This document shows positions 8,909 to 16,424 of a DNA stretch of 64,000 nucleotides, piece after piece. Position numbers and translations under genes: made by a program. Every line of letters starts with the position of its first letter. Position 1 is the stretch's first letter. The notes under the pieces were generated by a model, which made no database searches, was not told the DNA's origin, and worked only from the letters and a program-made list of their open reading frames with translations. Source of the DNA: Roseiarcus sp963833955 (lineage in GTDB: Bacteria; Pseudomonadota; Alphaproteobacteria; Rhizobiales; Beijerinckiaceae); NCBI GenBank assembly GCA_963833955.1, contig CAWHZY010000010.1:186001-250000 (forward strand), read 5' to 3'.

Positions 8909-9424
8909 TCAGTCACCCCTGCGCCGCGCGCTCCAGCCGTCGAGGCCAATGAGCCGGTCGAGCGAAACCGCGCCGGGACCGAAGGTCAGGATCGCGAGCG
9001 CCATCGCCGCCCAATAGAGATGGAAGTTCGCCCAGCCGTCCGGATAGGTGAGCTGGATGATGGCGGTCATGCCCAAAAGGCCGAGCGCCGCCCAGCGGGT
9101 GAAAAACCCGAACGCGAGCAGGATCGGCAGCACGATTTCGCCAGTGCTCGCCATCGCCGCGACGAGGTCGGGCATCGGAAACGGGATCTCCGCGCCGAAG
9201 ACGTGCAGCCTGTAGTCCTGCGAAAACAGAATCTTCGTGCCGAAGGACAGCGTGAACCAGCCGTCCCAGCGCGTAAGCCCCGAGGCGAAGAAAGGCCGCG
9301 CCAGCGCGAGCCGCAGGATGAGCAGCGGAAGCCATGCCGGAACGAGCCCGAAAACGAGGCTTGTGAGGCGAGCGATCGGGTTGGAGGGCGCGAGTGCGGG
9401 CGCGTGCGCAGCGTCGGCGATCAT
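8909..9424 (-). CDS. DoxX family membrane protein, last gene of a buf-type operon
   Basis: This 171-residue protein has four predicted transmembrane helices and DoxX landmarks (LILRLALARPFFASGLTRWDGW near residue 35; ASTGEIVLPILLAFGFFTRWAALGLLGMT in the middle). Its start overlaps the stop of the DUF2063 gene by 4 bp, so the two are translationally coupled. DoxX genes commonly end buf (bufferin) and related operons, where a redox or transport role is suspected but not established. Confidence 0.82.
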   Translation of the reverse strand: MIADAAHAPALAPSNPIARLTSLVFGLVPAWLPLLILRLALARPFFASGLTRWDGWFTLSFGTKILFSQDYRLHVFGAEIPFPMPDLVAAMASTGEIVLPILLAFGFFTRWAALGLLGMTAIIQLTYPDGWANFHLYWAAMALAILTFGPGAVSLDRLIGLDGWSARRRGD

Positions 9425-10200
9425 GACATTCTTCCCGTGATGATCGAGGCGATAGCCCCGGACTCGACCAGGCCGACCAGATGGGCGCCAAAGTCGAACG
9501 CCGGGTCGTTCAGCGCCGCGACGGCTTCGACGAGTGTCGCGCCCTCGCGCAGGCTCAGAGCGAAATCATAAGCAAGCGGCGGCAGCACGCGCACCCTGAC
9601 ATCGCAGTCGGGACGGGTGATGAGCGCGTCCTCGGCGCCGACAGGTTCGGACGCGGGGCGCTCAGTCCCCGACTGGCGCGAGGCCCAGAGGGACGCCGCT
9701 GGCGTTGCGAAGCGCAGGAGTTGCGTCGCCGGATGAAAGACGATCCGCGTTTCCGGAAGGCGATCGGGACTGAGCGCGGCGAGTTCGCCGACGGTCGCCA
9801 CGCCTGCGTCTCCAGCGTGATAGGCCTCGACCCAGGCGTTCTCCAGCCGCGCCACGTCGACGAGGGCGGCGACGCTCGACCCGGCCTCGCCCCCGGCAAG
9901 ATAATCGGCCACGAATTCCGGAAATTCCGCGCCATAGGCGATCATCACCGGCGAGCGGGGCTTGTGAGCGCGCACGAACGCGCGCGCCATGGCGCGGAAG
10001 AGGTCGTCGCCCGCGATCCGGCGCGAGACCGGATAGCGCGCTTCGAGCGCGCCAATCAGTCCGACCGCGACATTGTTGCGATAGACGGCGAATCGGCGGG
10101 CGTCGGGCGCGCCCATGCGCCCGCGGGTCGTCGCGGGCGGCGGCGCGGAAGGCTCGCCAAGCGCCGCCGCGAAAGCGTGGACTGTCGTCTCAAACGACAT
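9421..10200 (-). CDS. bufC: DUF2063 protein (BufC/HvfC/MbnC-like partner of DUF692)
   Basis: This 259-residue protein matches the DUF2063 family: an N-terminal helical domain with RFAVYRNNVAVGLIGALEARYPVSRRIAGDDLFRAMARAF (residues about 36-75) and a variable C-terminal half. In characterised systems (MbnC in methanobactin synthesis, and the bufferin equivalents) this protein forms a heterodimer with the DUF692 iron enzyme and helps present the precursor peptide. The gene overlaps the DUF692 gene by 11 bp upstream and doxX by 4 bp downstream. No precursor peptide gene is found nearby. Confidence 0.82.
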   Translation of the reverse strand: MSFETTVHAFAAALGEPSAPPPATTRGRMGAPDARRFAVYRNNVAVGLIGALEARYPVSRRIAGDDLFRAMARAFVRAHKPRSPVMIAYGAEFPEFVADYLAGGEAGSSVAALVDVARLENAWVEAYHAGDAGVATVGELAALSPDRLPETRIVFHPATQLLRFATPAASLWASRQSGTERPASEPVGAEDALITRPDCDVRVRVLPPLAYDFALSLREGATLVEAVAALNDPAFDFGAHLVGLVESGAIASIITGRMS

Positions 10201-11077
10201 CGGCGCGCTCCGGGGCTCTCGCCGCCTCGGTGATGACGCGCTCGGCGCGGCGCGCTTCGCCGAGAAGCGTCGGCCAGGCGGGCACGTCGTTGTCCCATTC
10301 GATCAGCGTCGGCGTCGCCCCGAGCCGACGGATCGTCGCGGCGTAGAGCGCCCACACGGGGTCGCGAACCGGCGAATTGTGGGCGTCGATGAGCAAAGGC
10401 AGGCCGGCGTCATCGGCGTCGTCGGCGCACCCCGCGAGATGGATCTCGCCGACCGCCGCAAGCGGAAAGTCGGCGAGATAAACCTCGGGATCGAAGCCGT
10501 GGTTGACGGCGCTGACGAACACGTTGTTGACGTCGAGCAGAAGGCCGCAGCCGGTGCGGCGCGCGATCTCGCGCAGGAAATCCGTCTCCGCCCATGTGCT
10601 TTCGGCGAACAGGACATAGGTCGAGGGATTTTCGAGCAGCATCGTCCGCCCGAGCGCGTTCTGGACTTCGTCGATGTGCTCCGACACGCGGGCGAGCGTC
10701 TCGTCGGTGTAGGGCAGGGGCAGGAGATCGTTGAGGAACGCGCCTTCGTGGGTCGACCAGGCGAGGTGTTCGGAAACGAGCGCCGGCTCGAAGCGTCCGG
10801 CGACCGCCGCGAGCCGCTGAAGATGGACGCGGTCGAGCGGCCCGGGCGAGCCGATCGACAGGCCGACGCCATGCAAGGAAAGCGGGTAACACTCGCGGAT
10901 CGCATCGAGCCGGCGGTGCGGCGCGCCGCCGCGCCCCATGTAGTTTTCCGCGTGAACCTCGAAAAACCCAAGCTCGGGCCGCGTGTCGAGGATCGCCTCG
11001 AAATGCTCGGGCTTGAACCCGACGCCGGCGCCCGGCGCGCCGGGATCTTTGAGAGAGCGATGATCCATGACGGTCAT
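10190..11077 (-). CDS. bufB: DUF692 multinuclear iron enzyme (BufB/MbnB-like)
   Basis: This 295-residue protein belongs to the DUF692 TIM-barrel family, whose members use a di- or tri-iron centre to modify cysteines in ribosomal peptides. Landmarks are GVGFKPEHFEAIL near the start, FFEVHAENYMGRGG near residue 40, LHGVGLSIGS, SEHLAWS, ENPSTY, LLDVNNVFVSAVNHG and GEIHLAGC, which supply the His, Glu, Asp and Asn iron ligands. I chose ATG 11075-11077; the frame stays open upstream across the sigma-factor gene, but that part is antisense to it. It is the first gene of bufB-bufC-doxX and has a sigma-F-like promoter motif 44 bp upstream. Confidence 0.87.
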   Translation of the reverse strand: MTVMDHRSLKDPGAPGAGVGFKPEHFEAILDTRPELGFFEVHAENYMGRGGAPHRRLDAIRECYPLSLHGVGLSIGSPGPLDRVHLQRLAAVAGRFEPALVSEHLAWSTHEGAFLNDLLPLPYTDETLARVSEHIDEVQNALGRTMLLENPSTYVLFAESTWAETDFLREIARRTGCGLLLDVNNVFVSAVNHGFDPEVYLADFPLAAVGEIHLAGCADDADDAGLPLLIDAHNSPVRDPVWALYAATIRRLGATPTLIEWDNDVPAWPTLLGEARRAERVITEAARAPERADVV

Positions 11078-11120
11078 GGGTTTCCAGGGTTTCGTTGCGA
11101 AATTAGGCGGCATTGGCGTC

Positions 11121-11146
11121 TTCGCTCGCGCGCCGGGGCATGTTAC
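11121..11146 (-). promoter_or_regulatory. Sigma-F-type ECF promoter motif before bufB
   Basis: On the minus strand GTAACA (11146-11141) is followed by exactly 16 bases and CGAA (11124-11121). This fits the GTAACC-N16-CGAA pattern reported for Caulobacter SigF targets, with one mismatch. It is 44 bp upstream of the bufB start. Assignment to the adjacent sigma factor is inference from position and motif. Confidence 0.55.
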
Positions 11147-11190
11147 ATCGGCGTCAATTCGTGCTTCGACACAAAATATTTCCCCACATC

Positions 11191-11216
11191 TGTAACGGCA
11201 GACGAAACGAAACGAA
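11191..11216 (+). promoter_or_regulatory. Sigma-F-type ECF promoter motif before the sigma factor gene
   Basis: On the plus strand TGTAAC (11191-11196) is followed by 16 bases and CGAA (11213-11216); counted from GTAACG the spacer is 15. The CGAA lies in a run of three near-tandem CGAA(A) copies. A start of transcription about 7 bases further would fall at the ATG (11223), so the mRNA may be leaderless or translation may begin at Met codons near 11271. This suggests autoregulation. Confidence 0.45.
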
Positions 11217-11222
11217 GCTTGT

Positions 11223-11792
11223 ATGAAAGCCCAGCCCATCAAGGGTTCGCTGGACGATCCTTGGTCCCGGATGATGACCGCCGCAATCGCGGGTGACGAG
11301 GGCGCGTACCGGCGCCTCCTCGGGGACATCGGTCGGTCGGTGCGGGCGATGGCGCGCGGCGCTTTTGCGCGCGCCGGGGTCGGGGACGCGGACGTCGAGG
11401 ATGCAGTGCAAGAGACTCTGTTGGCGATCCACCTCAAGCGCCATACCTGGGACCCCGCCCAGCCGCTGGCGCCGTGGGTCTATGCGATCGCGCGCCACAA
11501 GGTCGTCGACGCCTTGCGCCGTCGCGGCCGGCGGAAGGTCGAACCGCTCGAGAATTTCGAGGAGTTCCTGGCCGCGCCGGAGGCCGAGGATCCACACGCG
11601 CTGAGCGATGCCCGCAAGCTCCTGGAGACGCTTGCCCCTCGCCAGCGCGACATCGTGACCTCGATCTCGCTCGACGGCCAGTCGATCGCGGCGACGGCGA
11701 AGCGGCTGACGATGTCCGAGGTCGCCGTCAGGGTGGCGCTCCATCGGGCGCTGAAGTCGCTCGGCGCCGCCTGGCGGAGGTCGGTCGAGTGA
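11223..11792 (+). CDS. sigF: ECF RNA polymerase sigma factor, SigF-like
   Basis: This 189-residue protein has sigma region 2 (residues about 35-100, including DVEDAVQETLLAIHLKRHTWDP and PWVYAIARHKVVDALRRRGR) and region 4 (about 130-185, with LAPRQRDIVTSISLDGQSIAATAKRLTMSEVAVRVALHRALK). The Pro/Trp boundary and the paired NrsF genes point to the SigF group, known in Caulobacter to respond to oxidative and metal stress. The stop overlaps the GTG start of nrsF (GTGA), so sigma and anti-sigma are coupled. ATG 11223 is used; Met-Met at 11271 is a possible alternative start. It is divergent from the buf operon. Confidence 0.88.
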   Translation: MKAQPIKGSLDDPWSRMMTAAIAGDEGAYRRLLGDIGRSVRAMARGAFARAGVGDADVEDAVQETLLAIHLKRHTWDPAQPLAPWVYAIARHKVVDALRRRGRRKVEPLENFEEFLAAPEAEDPHALSDARKLLETLAPRQRDIVTSISLDGQSIAATAKRLTMSEVAVRVALHRALKSLGAAWRRSVE

Positions 11793-12427
11793 GAACCTCC
11801 GAGTTCATCGCCGCGCTGGCCGCCGATCCCGTTCCCGAGCCGATCCGGCTTGGCCGGCGGGTCGCGCTCGCGCTCGCCATCGGCTTTCTCGGCAGCCTGG
11901 CGATTTACGGGTTGTTGATGGGCCCAAGGCCAGGCATCGCCGCCGCCGCCGAAACGATGCGCTTTTGGCTGAAATTCGTCAACTCGTTCGCGTTCGCCTT
12001 GCCGACGCTGCTGTTGACGCTGCGGTTGGCGCGTCCGGACGCCAAGCCAGGGGCGCTCGCGCTCTGGCTGATCGCGCCGTTCGTTTTGCTCGCCGCCGGA
12101 GTGGTCGCGGAATTGCTGGTCGTGCCGCAAGGCGAATGGCTCACCCGGCTCATCGGCCACAACTCGATGTTCTGCATGCGGATGATTCCGCTGCTGGCCG
12201 CTCCCATGCTGGCAGCGCTGATCGTCGCCCTTCGCGCCGGCGCCCCGCTTCATCCAGGCCTTACGGGTGCGCTCGCCGGCGCTGCCTCAGCGGGGATCGC
12301 GGCCCTCCTCTACGCCTCGCACTGCCCCGATAATTCGCCGCTGTTCGTGGCGACGTGGTATCCGCTCGCGACGCTCATCTGCATGGGCGTCGGCGCGCTG
12401 GCCGGCTGGCGCTTTCTAGCCTGGTGA
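11789..12427 (+). CDS. nrsF: NrsF (DUF1109) membrane anti-sigma factor, copy 1
   Basis: This 212-residue protein starts at GTG 11789, overlapping the sigma-factor stop. DUF1109 proteins have six transmembrane helices and hold the cognate ECF sigma factor at the membrane, releasing it on stress. The N-terminal RTSEFIAALAADPVPEPIRLGRRVALAL is the cytoplasmic sigma-binding part. Two periplasmic cysteines (near residues 129 and 182, in MFCMRMIP and SHCPDNSP) are in the positions expected for redox or metal sensing. A second copy follows directly. Confidence 0.87.
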   Translation: MRTSEFIAALAADPVPEPIRLGRRVALALAIGFLGSLAIYGLLMGPRPGIAAAAETMRFWLKFVNSFAFALPTLLLTLRLARPDAKPGALALWLIAPFVLLAAGVVAELLVVPQGEWLTRLIGHNSMFCMRMIPLLAAPMLAALIVALRAGAPLHPGLTGALAGAASAGIAALLYASHCPDNSPLFVATWYPLATLICMGVGALAGWRFLAW

Positions 12428-12458
12428 AGCTGGGCGCGGCCTGGCGGAGGTCGATCGA

Positions 12459-13097
12459 GTGAAAACCTCCGAGTTCATCAGCGCGCTGGCCGCCGATCCC
12501 GTTCCGGAGCCGATCCGGCTCGGCCGGCGGGTCGCGCTCGCGCTTGTGGCCGGCCTTGCCGCCAGCGTCGCGCTCTATTGGTTGTTGCTGGGCCCGAGGC
12601 CCGACGTCGCCGCCGCTGCCGACACGACGCGCTTCTGGCTGAAGTTCGTGGATTCGTTTGCCTTCGCGCTGCCGACGCTGCTGCTGACGTTGCGCCTCGC
12701 CCACCCCGACGCCAAGCCGAGGGCGCTCGCGCTCTGGCTCCTTGCGCCCTTCATCCTGCTCGCCGCGGGCGTGGTGGTGGAATTTCTGGTCGTGCCGCAA
12801 AGCGAGTGGATGTCCCGGCTCATGGGCACGACCGCGTTGCACTGCACGGTCACGATTCCGATGCTGGCCGCTCCTATCCTCGCGGCGCTCATTGTCGCGT
12901 TGCACCCCGGCGCCCCGCTCTATCCAGGCCTGACCGGCGCCATGGCCGGGGCGGCTGCGGCGGGGGTGGGGGCGCTCGTCTACGCGTCGTCCTGCCCTGG
13001 CAATTCGCCGCTGTTCGTGGCGACCTGGTATCCGCTCGCGACCCTCATCTGCATCGGCCTCGGCGCGCTCGCCGGCCGCCGCTTTCTCGTCTGGTGA
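12459..13097 (+). CDS. NrsF (DUF1109) membrane anti-sigma factor, copy 2
   Basis: This second 212-residue DUF1109 protein is the same length as copy 1 and differs at scattered residues. It starts at GTG 12459 in a duplicated junction that still carries the tail codons of the sigma factor. The cysteines are kept (LHCTVTIP and SSCPGNSP), as are the six hydrophobic helices. Two intact anti-sigma paralogues beside one sigma factor is unusual; they could act together, sense different signals, or one may serve a distant sigma factor. Confidence 0.86.
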   Translation: MKTSEFISALAADPVPEPIRLGRRVALALVAGLAASVALYWLLLGPRPDVAAAADTTRFWLKFVDSFAFALPTLLLTLRLAHPDAKPRALALWLLAPFILLAAGVVVEFLVVPQSEWMSRLMGTTALHCTVTIPMLAAPILAALIVALHPGAPLYPGLTGAMAGAAAAGVGALVYASSCPGNSPLFVATWYPLATLICIGLGALAGRRFLVW

Positions 13098-13110
13098 AGG
13101 GCCGCGAACG

Positions 13111-13767
13111 CTACTTCTTGATGATCGGGTCGAGGATCGCTTTCAGCTGGTCGATGCTGAGCTCGCCGCCATAGACCTTGCCGTCGATGACGAAGGTTGG
13201 CGTGCCGGTCATCTTGATCTCGTCGGTCGCCCGCTTGCCGACGGCCACCATGGCGTCGGCCTTCTTTTGATCCTTGAGGCACGCCATCGCCTGATCGTGG
13301 GTGAGGCCGGCCGGGCGCATGGCGGCGATCAAAGGCTCGAGCGGCTTGTCGACGAACGCCCACTTGTCCTGCTCACTGAACAGAAGCTCGACGGCCGCGA
13401 ACGCCTTGTCGTCGCCGACGCAGCGCGCGAGCAGGAAAGCCGCAACGTCGAGCGAGTTGCGCGAGAACTCGCGAAAGATGAATTTGACCTTGCCGGTGTC
13501 GATGTAGTCCTTCTTCAGCTCGGGAAAGATCTCGCGGCTGAAGGTGGCGCAATGGGGGCAGGTCAGCGAGCCATATTCGACGACTGGCACGCCTGAGGGG
13601 TCGCCCATTGTCAGTTCGGGCAGCGCGCCAGGCTTGAGCACGGTCGCCATGTCCACCGTTCGATCGGGCTCGGGCGCCGCGCCGGCGGCGAGAGCGCCAT
13701 GCGCGGCGAGGGCGGCGGCGGAAAGCACGGCGGCGAAGGCAAGCCGGCGAAGCGAGGCGAGGGCCAA
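13111..13767 (-). CDS. DsbA-like thiol-disulfide oxidoreductase (periplasmic)
   Basis: The best start is TTG at 13767, because AGGAG lies 7 bases upstream; the ATG at 13827 has no such site. This gives 218 residues with a signal peptide ending near GALA-AGA. The thioredoxin-fold domain has the active site CPHC (in SLTCPHCATF) and the cis-proline segment MTGTPTFVIDGKVYGG. Proteins of this type oxidise or exchange disulfides of exported proteins. Its position next to the buf/sigma cluster could be meaningful, because buf peptides carry cysteines, but it may be coincidence. A lone Cys pair (ARCVGD and MACLKD) sits in the helical insert. Confidence 0.82.
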   Translation of the reverse strand: MALASLRRLAFAAVLSAAALAAHGALAAGAAPEPDRTVDMATVLKPGALPELTMGDPSGVPVVEYGSLTCPHCATFSREIFPELKKDYIDTGKVKFIFREFSRNSLDVAAFLLARCVGDDKAFAAVELLFSEQDKWAFVDKPLEPLIAAMRPAGLTHDQAMACLKDQKKADAMVAVGKRATDEIKMTGTPTFVIDGKVYGGELSIDQLKAILDPIIKK

Positions 13768-13889
13768 ATCAAGCTCCTGAGTGAGGGCGGTTCGCAACGG
13801 CGGACAAATGCGCACAAAGGCTTGCACGCGGCAAGTCCGCGCTCCCCGACGCCTCAGGCAAACTTTGCCGGCTTAAGCGCCGCTCGCTC

Positions 13890-14120
13890 TTGGAATGCCG
13901 GCAGCTTGGCAATTCGGGCCTGAAAGTCTCGGTGCTGACGATGGGCACGATGACGTTCGGCGGCAAGGCAAACTTCGCCAAAGTGGGTAATGTCCAACTC
14001 GACGAGGTGCGCAAGCTGATCGACATCGTCGCCGACGCTGGCGTCAATCTCATCGACACCGCCAACGTCTATTCCGGCGGTGGCTCGGAAAGGGCTGATC
14101 GGAGAGGCGATGGGGCATAA
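13890..14120 (+). pseudogene. Aldo/keto reductase N-terminal fragment
   Basis: The frame from TTG 13890 encodes a typical aldo/keto reductase start (RQLGNSGLKVSVLTMGTMTFGG) through AGVNLIDTANVYSGGGSE. Near 14088 the frame shifts; the expected GLIGEAMG continues in another frame. The gene then stops at a palindromic repeat element starting at 14118, and about 250 residues of the enzyme are missing. It is a dead fragment. Confidence 0.75.
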
Positions 14121-14166
14121 TACCAGAACTCGATGATCGGAACCGATCATCGAAGTCTTGGTATTA
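14118..14166. repeat. Short palindromic repeat element (ATACCA...TGGTAT family), copy 1
   Basis: The 49-bp element is almost a perfect hairpin. The ends are TAATACCA and TGGTATTA, and an inner stem pairs CGATGATCGG (14131-14140) with CCGATCATCG (14143-14152). The right half recurs at 56841-56873 with two differences over about 33 bases. It sits exactly at the break of the aldo/keto reductase fragment. Confidence 0.7.
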
Positions 14167-14215
14167 GCCGCGAACCTCTCTTCGAAGAGGAGAGCCGCCC
14201 GCCGCAAACCCGACC

Positions 14216-14237
14216 GTGCGCCTTACCAAAGGCGCAC
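14216..14237. terminator. Strong hairpin downstream of phaZ
   Basis: GTGCGCCTT (14216-14224) pairs perfectly with AAGGCGCAC (14229-14237) around a 4-nt loop. It lies about 75 bp beyond the phaZ stop codon. No T-run follows on the minus strand, so it may be a transcript-end stabiliser and not a classical terminator. Confidence 0.35.
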
Positions 14238-14311
14238 GATGAGTACACTGCGAACCTCGCCGCTGTGCTGGACGAAGGCGTTGCGCGAGCGCCACTGACT
14301 GCGGTCGGGCC

Positions 14312-15526
14312 CTACCGGCTCGACTGGATGTGGTTGCGCAGCACCGGATAGACCTGCGCGTCCCAGCGTCTGCCATTGAAGACGCCGTAATGGCCGACGC
14401 CCGCCTGCAAGTGATGGGTCTTCATATAGGGCTTTAAGCCCGAACACAGGTCCTGCGCGGCGAGCGTCTGGCCGACGGCGCAGATGTCGTCCTTCTCGCC
14501 CTCGACGGTCAGAAGAAATGTCTTCCTGATTGCGCTGAGGTTGATCGGCTCGCCCTTGTGCTGCATTTTGCCGAGCGGCAGCAGATAGCGCTGGAACACC
14601 TGATCGACGGTCTCGAGATAGAAGTCCGCGCTCATGTCCATGATCGCGAAATATTCCTTGTAGAAGTCGCGGATCGCATCCGCCTTCTCGATGTCGCCGG
14701 CGACGCGATGGTGGAAGAGGTCGATGAAGGACTTCGAGTGCCGCTCGGCGTTCATGCTCATGAAAGCGCAAAGCTGAAGAAATCCCGGATAGACGCGCCG
14801 GCCGCGCCCCTCGAACTTGGCCGGCACGGTCCCGATCATGTTGGAGCGGAACCATTCGATCGGCTTTTCCTGGGCAAGCTCGTTGACCTTGGTCGGCGAG
14901 ACGCGCGCGTCGATCGGCCCGGCCATCAAGGTGAGGCTCGCCGGCTGGAGCCCGTTGCGCTCGCGCGCCATGACCGCGGTCGCCGCGAGCGCCGAGACGG
15001 TCGGCTGGCAGACCGCGACGATATGGCAGTCCTCGCCGATGAAGCGCACGAAGTCGATGAGATGCTGGGTATAGTCCTCGAGCGAGAAGCGGCCGTCCTC
15101 GAGCTTGACGTTGCGCGGATTGACCCAGTCGGTGATGAACACCTGGTGATCGCGCAACAGCGTGCGGATCGTGCCGCGCAAAAGCGTGGCGAAATGCCCC
15201 GACATCGGCGCGATCAGAAGGATCTTGGGATCGTCCTCGCCGCCTGCTTTCCGGAAGCGAAGCAGCTGGCAGAACGGCGTCCACAGGACCCCGCGCTCTT
15301 CGACGGATATGGGCGCGCCGTCGATTTCGATGCTGTCGAGCGCATAGTCGGGGCGCGCATGCGTGAAGCCGGCGAGCGCGACCAGTTCGTAATAAGCGCT
15401 CATCCGCGCCCATGGCGAAGCCGTCGGATGCGACGACCAGGCGGCCAAGATCGCACCGGCGTTTTGCGCCAAGAGACGCACGCGATCGCCGACATCGGCC
15501 ATCCCTTGGTATGCGTCGTACATCAT
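14312..15526 (-). CDS. phaZ: Intracellular polyhydroxyalkanoate (PHB) depolymerase
   Basis: This 404-residue protein belongs to the intracellular PHB depolymerase family that mobilises storage granules. It is an alpha/beta hydrolase whose nucleophile is a cysteine: Cys173 in the lipase-box position AVCQPTVS, as in Ralstonia PhaZ1. The oxyanion region (LLIAPMSGHFATLLRGT near residue 105), VFITDWVNPRNV and the C-terminal GVGHYGVFNGRRW with the catalytic His are all present. The start is divergent from a GST gene 99 bp away. The length is normal for the family. Confidence 0.9.
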   Translation of the reverse strand: MMYDAYQGMADVGDRVRLLAQNAGAILAAWSSHPTASPWARMSAYYELVALAGFTHARPDYALDSIEIDGAPISVEERGVLWTPFCQLLRFRKAGGEDDPKILLIAPMSGHFATLLRGTIRTLLRDHQVFITDWVNPRNVKLEDGRFSLEDYTQHLIDFVRFIGEDCHIVAVCQPTVSALAATAVMARERNGLQPASLTLMAGPIDARVSPTKVNELAQEKPIEWFRSNMIGTVPAKFEGRGRRVYPGFLQLCAFMSMNAERHSKSFIDLFHHRVAGDIEKADAIRDFYKEYFAIMDMSADFYLETVDQVFQRYLLPLGKMQHKGEPINLSAIRKTFLLTVEGEKDDICAVGQTLAAQDLCSGLKPYMKTHHLQAGVGHYGVFNGRRWDAQVYPVLRNHIQSSR

Positions 15527-15625
15527 GAGGGCGCCCGAACTCTGTTGTTGAAGGTAGCAAACCGCATGCCATGGCGACTGGCACGCCCTTTGCTCATTCG
15601 CCAGCGAAGGATGCGGGCCAACTCA

Positions 15626-16279
15626 ATGTCGCAAACAACCCTGACCATCAGCAGCAGGAACTATTCGTCCTGGTCGCTCCGAGGCTGGTTGATGGCCAAG
15701 CTCGCCCGGATCGATTTCGAAGAAATCGTCGTCGCGCCCGACGACGCCGACGCCCGCGCCGAGATCCTGCTGCTGTCGCCCTCGATCCTGGTTCCCTGCC
15801 TCACCTATAATGGAATTCGGGTCTGGGATACCCTCGCGATCGGCGAATTCCTGAACGAAATTGCGCCAAAAGCCGGACTTTTGCCTAAAGATCAGGCAGT
15901 TCGCGCCCACTGCCGCTCCGTTTGCGGCGAGATGCATTCCGGCTTCGTCGCGCTCCGGCAAGCGCTGCCGATGAACATCAAGGCGCAGTTTCCGAGCTTC
16001 AAGATCTGGTCGAAGGCGCGCGCCGACATCGACCGCATCGTCATCATCTGGAGCGAGTGCCTGCAGGCTTATGGCGGCCCGTTCCTGTTCGGCAAGATCA
16101 GCATGGCCGATGCGATGTACGCGCCGGTGGTGAGCCGGTTTCGCACCTATGGGATCAAGCTCGACGGGGAACTGAAGAGCTACGCCGAGCGCATCTGGGA
16201 GCTTCCCGCGATGCAGGAGTGGCGCGCGGCCGCGATGGCCGAGGAGGAGGAGATCGAGGAGCTCGAGGCCGAGTTCTAG
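15626..16279 (+). CDS. Glutathione S-transferase family protein
   Basis: The ATG at 15626 gives a 217-residue protein. The N-terminal thioredoxin-like domain begins TLTISSRNYSSWSLRGWLMAKLA with the catalytic Ser/Tyr region near residues 10-14, and contains the SPSILVPCL stretch with the cis-Pro. The helical C-terminal domain ends in a very acidic tail (EEEEIEELEAEF). Such proteins conjugate glutathione or act in detoxification; no substrate can be assigned. An upstream in-frame extension lies antisense to phaZ and is not part of the gene. Confidence 0.82.
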   Translation: MSQTTLTISSRNYSSWSLRGWLMAKLARIDFEEIVVAPDDADARAEILLLSPSILVPCLTYNGIRVWDTLAIGEFLNEIAPKAGLLPKDQAVRAHCRSVCGEMHSGFVALRQALPMNIKAQFPSFKIWSKARADIDRIVIIWSECLQAYGGPFLFGKISMADAMYAPVVSRFRTYGIKLDGELKSYAERIWELPAMQEWRAAAMAEEEEIEELEAEF

Positions 16280-16424
16280 AGCGATCCTCGCTCGTGCCCG
16301 CGTTTCCGGCTCAATCGGCTAAGTTGGCGAGAGCGCGAACGCTCAGAGCGCCCTGGTGGCTCGTTGCGTTCAGATGGAGTTTTCGTCCCGAGGAGCTCCG
16401 GGGTCGAAAGACGCCCATATTGGC

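Larger units (their letters stand above)
11764..13097 (+). repeat. Tandem duplication of about 670 bp carrying nrsF
   Basis: The segment from about 11764 to 12433 is repeated from about 12434 to 13097. The second unit begins with a copy of the last codons of the sigma gene (GCCTGGCGGAGGTCG followed by a GAGTGA junction) and then a second nrsF of identical length. The two units are clearly diverged at scattered positions, so the duplication is not an assembly artefact of identical sequence. Confidence 0.8.

Noticed and set aside
11078..11240. A four-cysteine peptide (MGWAFIQASFRFVCRYRCGEIF...) in frame upstream of bufB, considered as the missing bufferin precursor
   Set aside because: It has no signal peptide or ribosome-binding site, and it is antisense to the sigma gene start and crosses both promoter motifs. 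It has no EGKCG-type motif.
14558..15625. The long in-frame upstream extension of the GST gene
   Set aside because: It lies antisense to phaZ. The GST fold begins at 15626.
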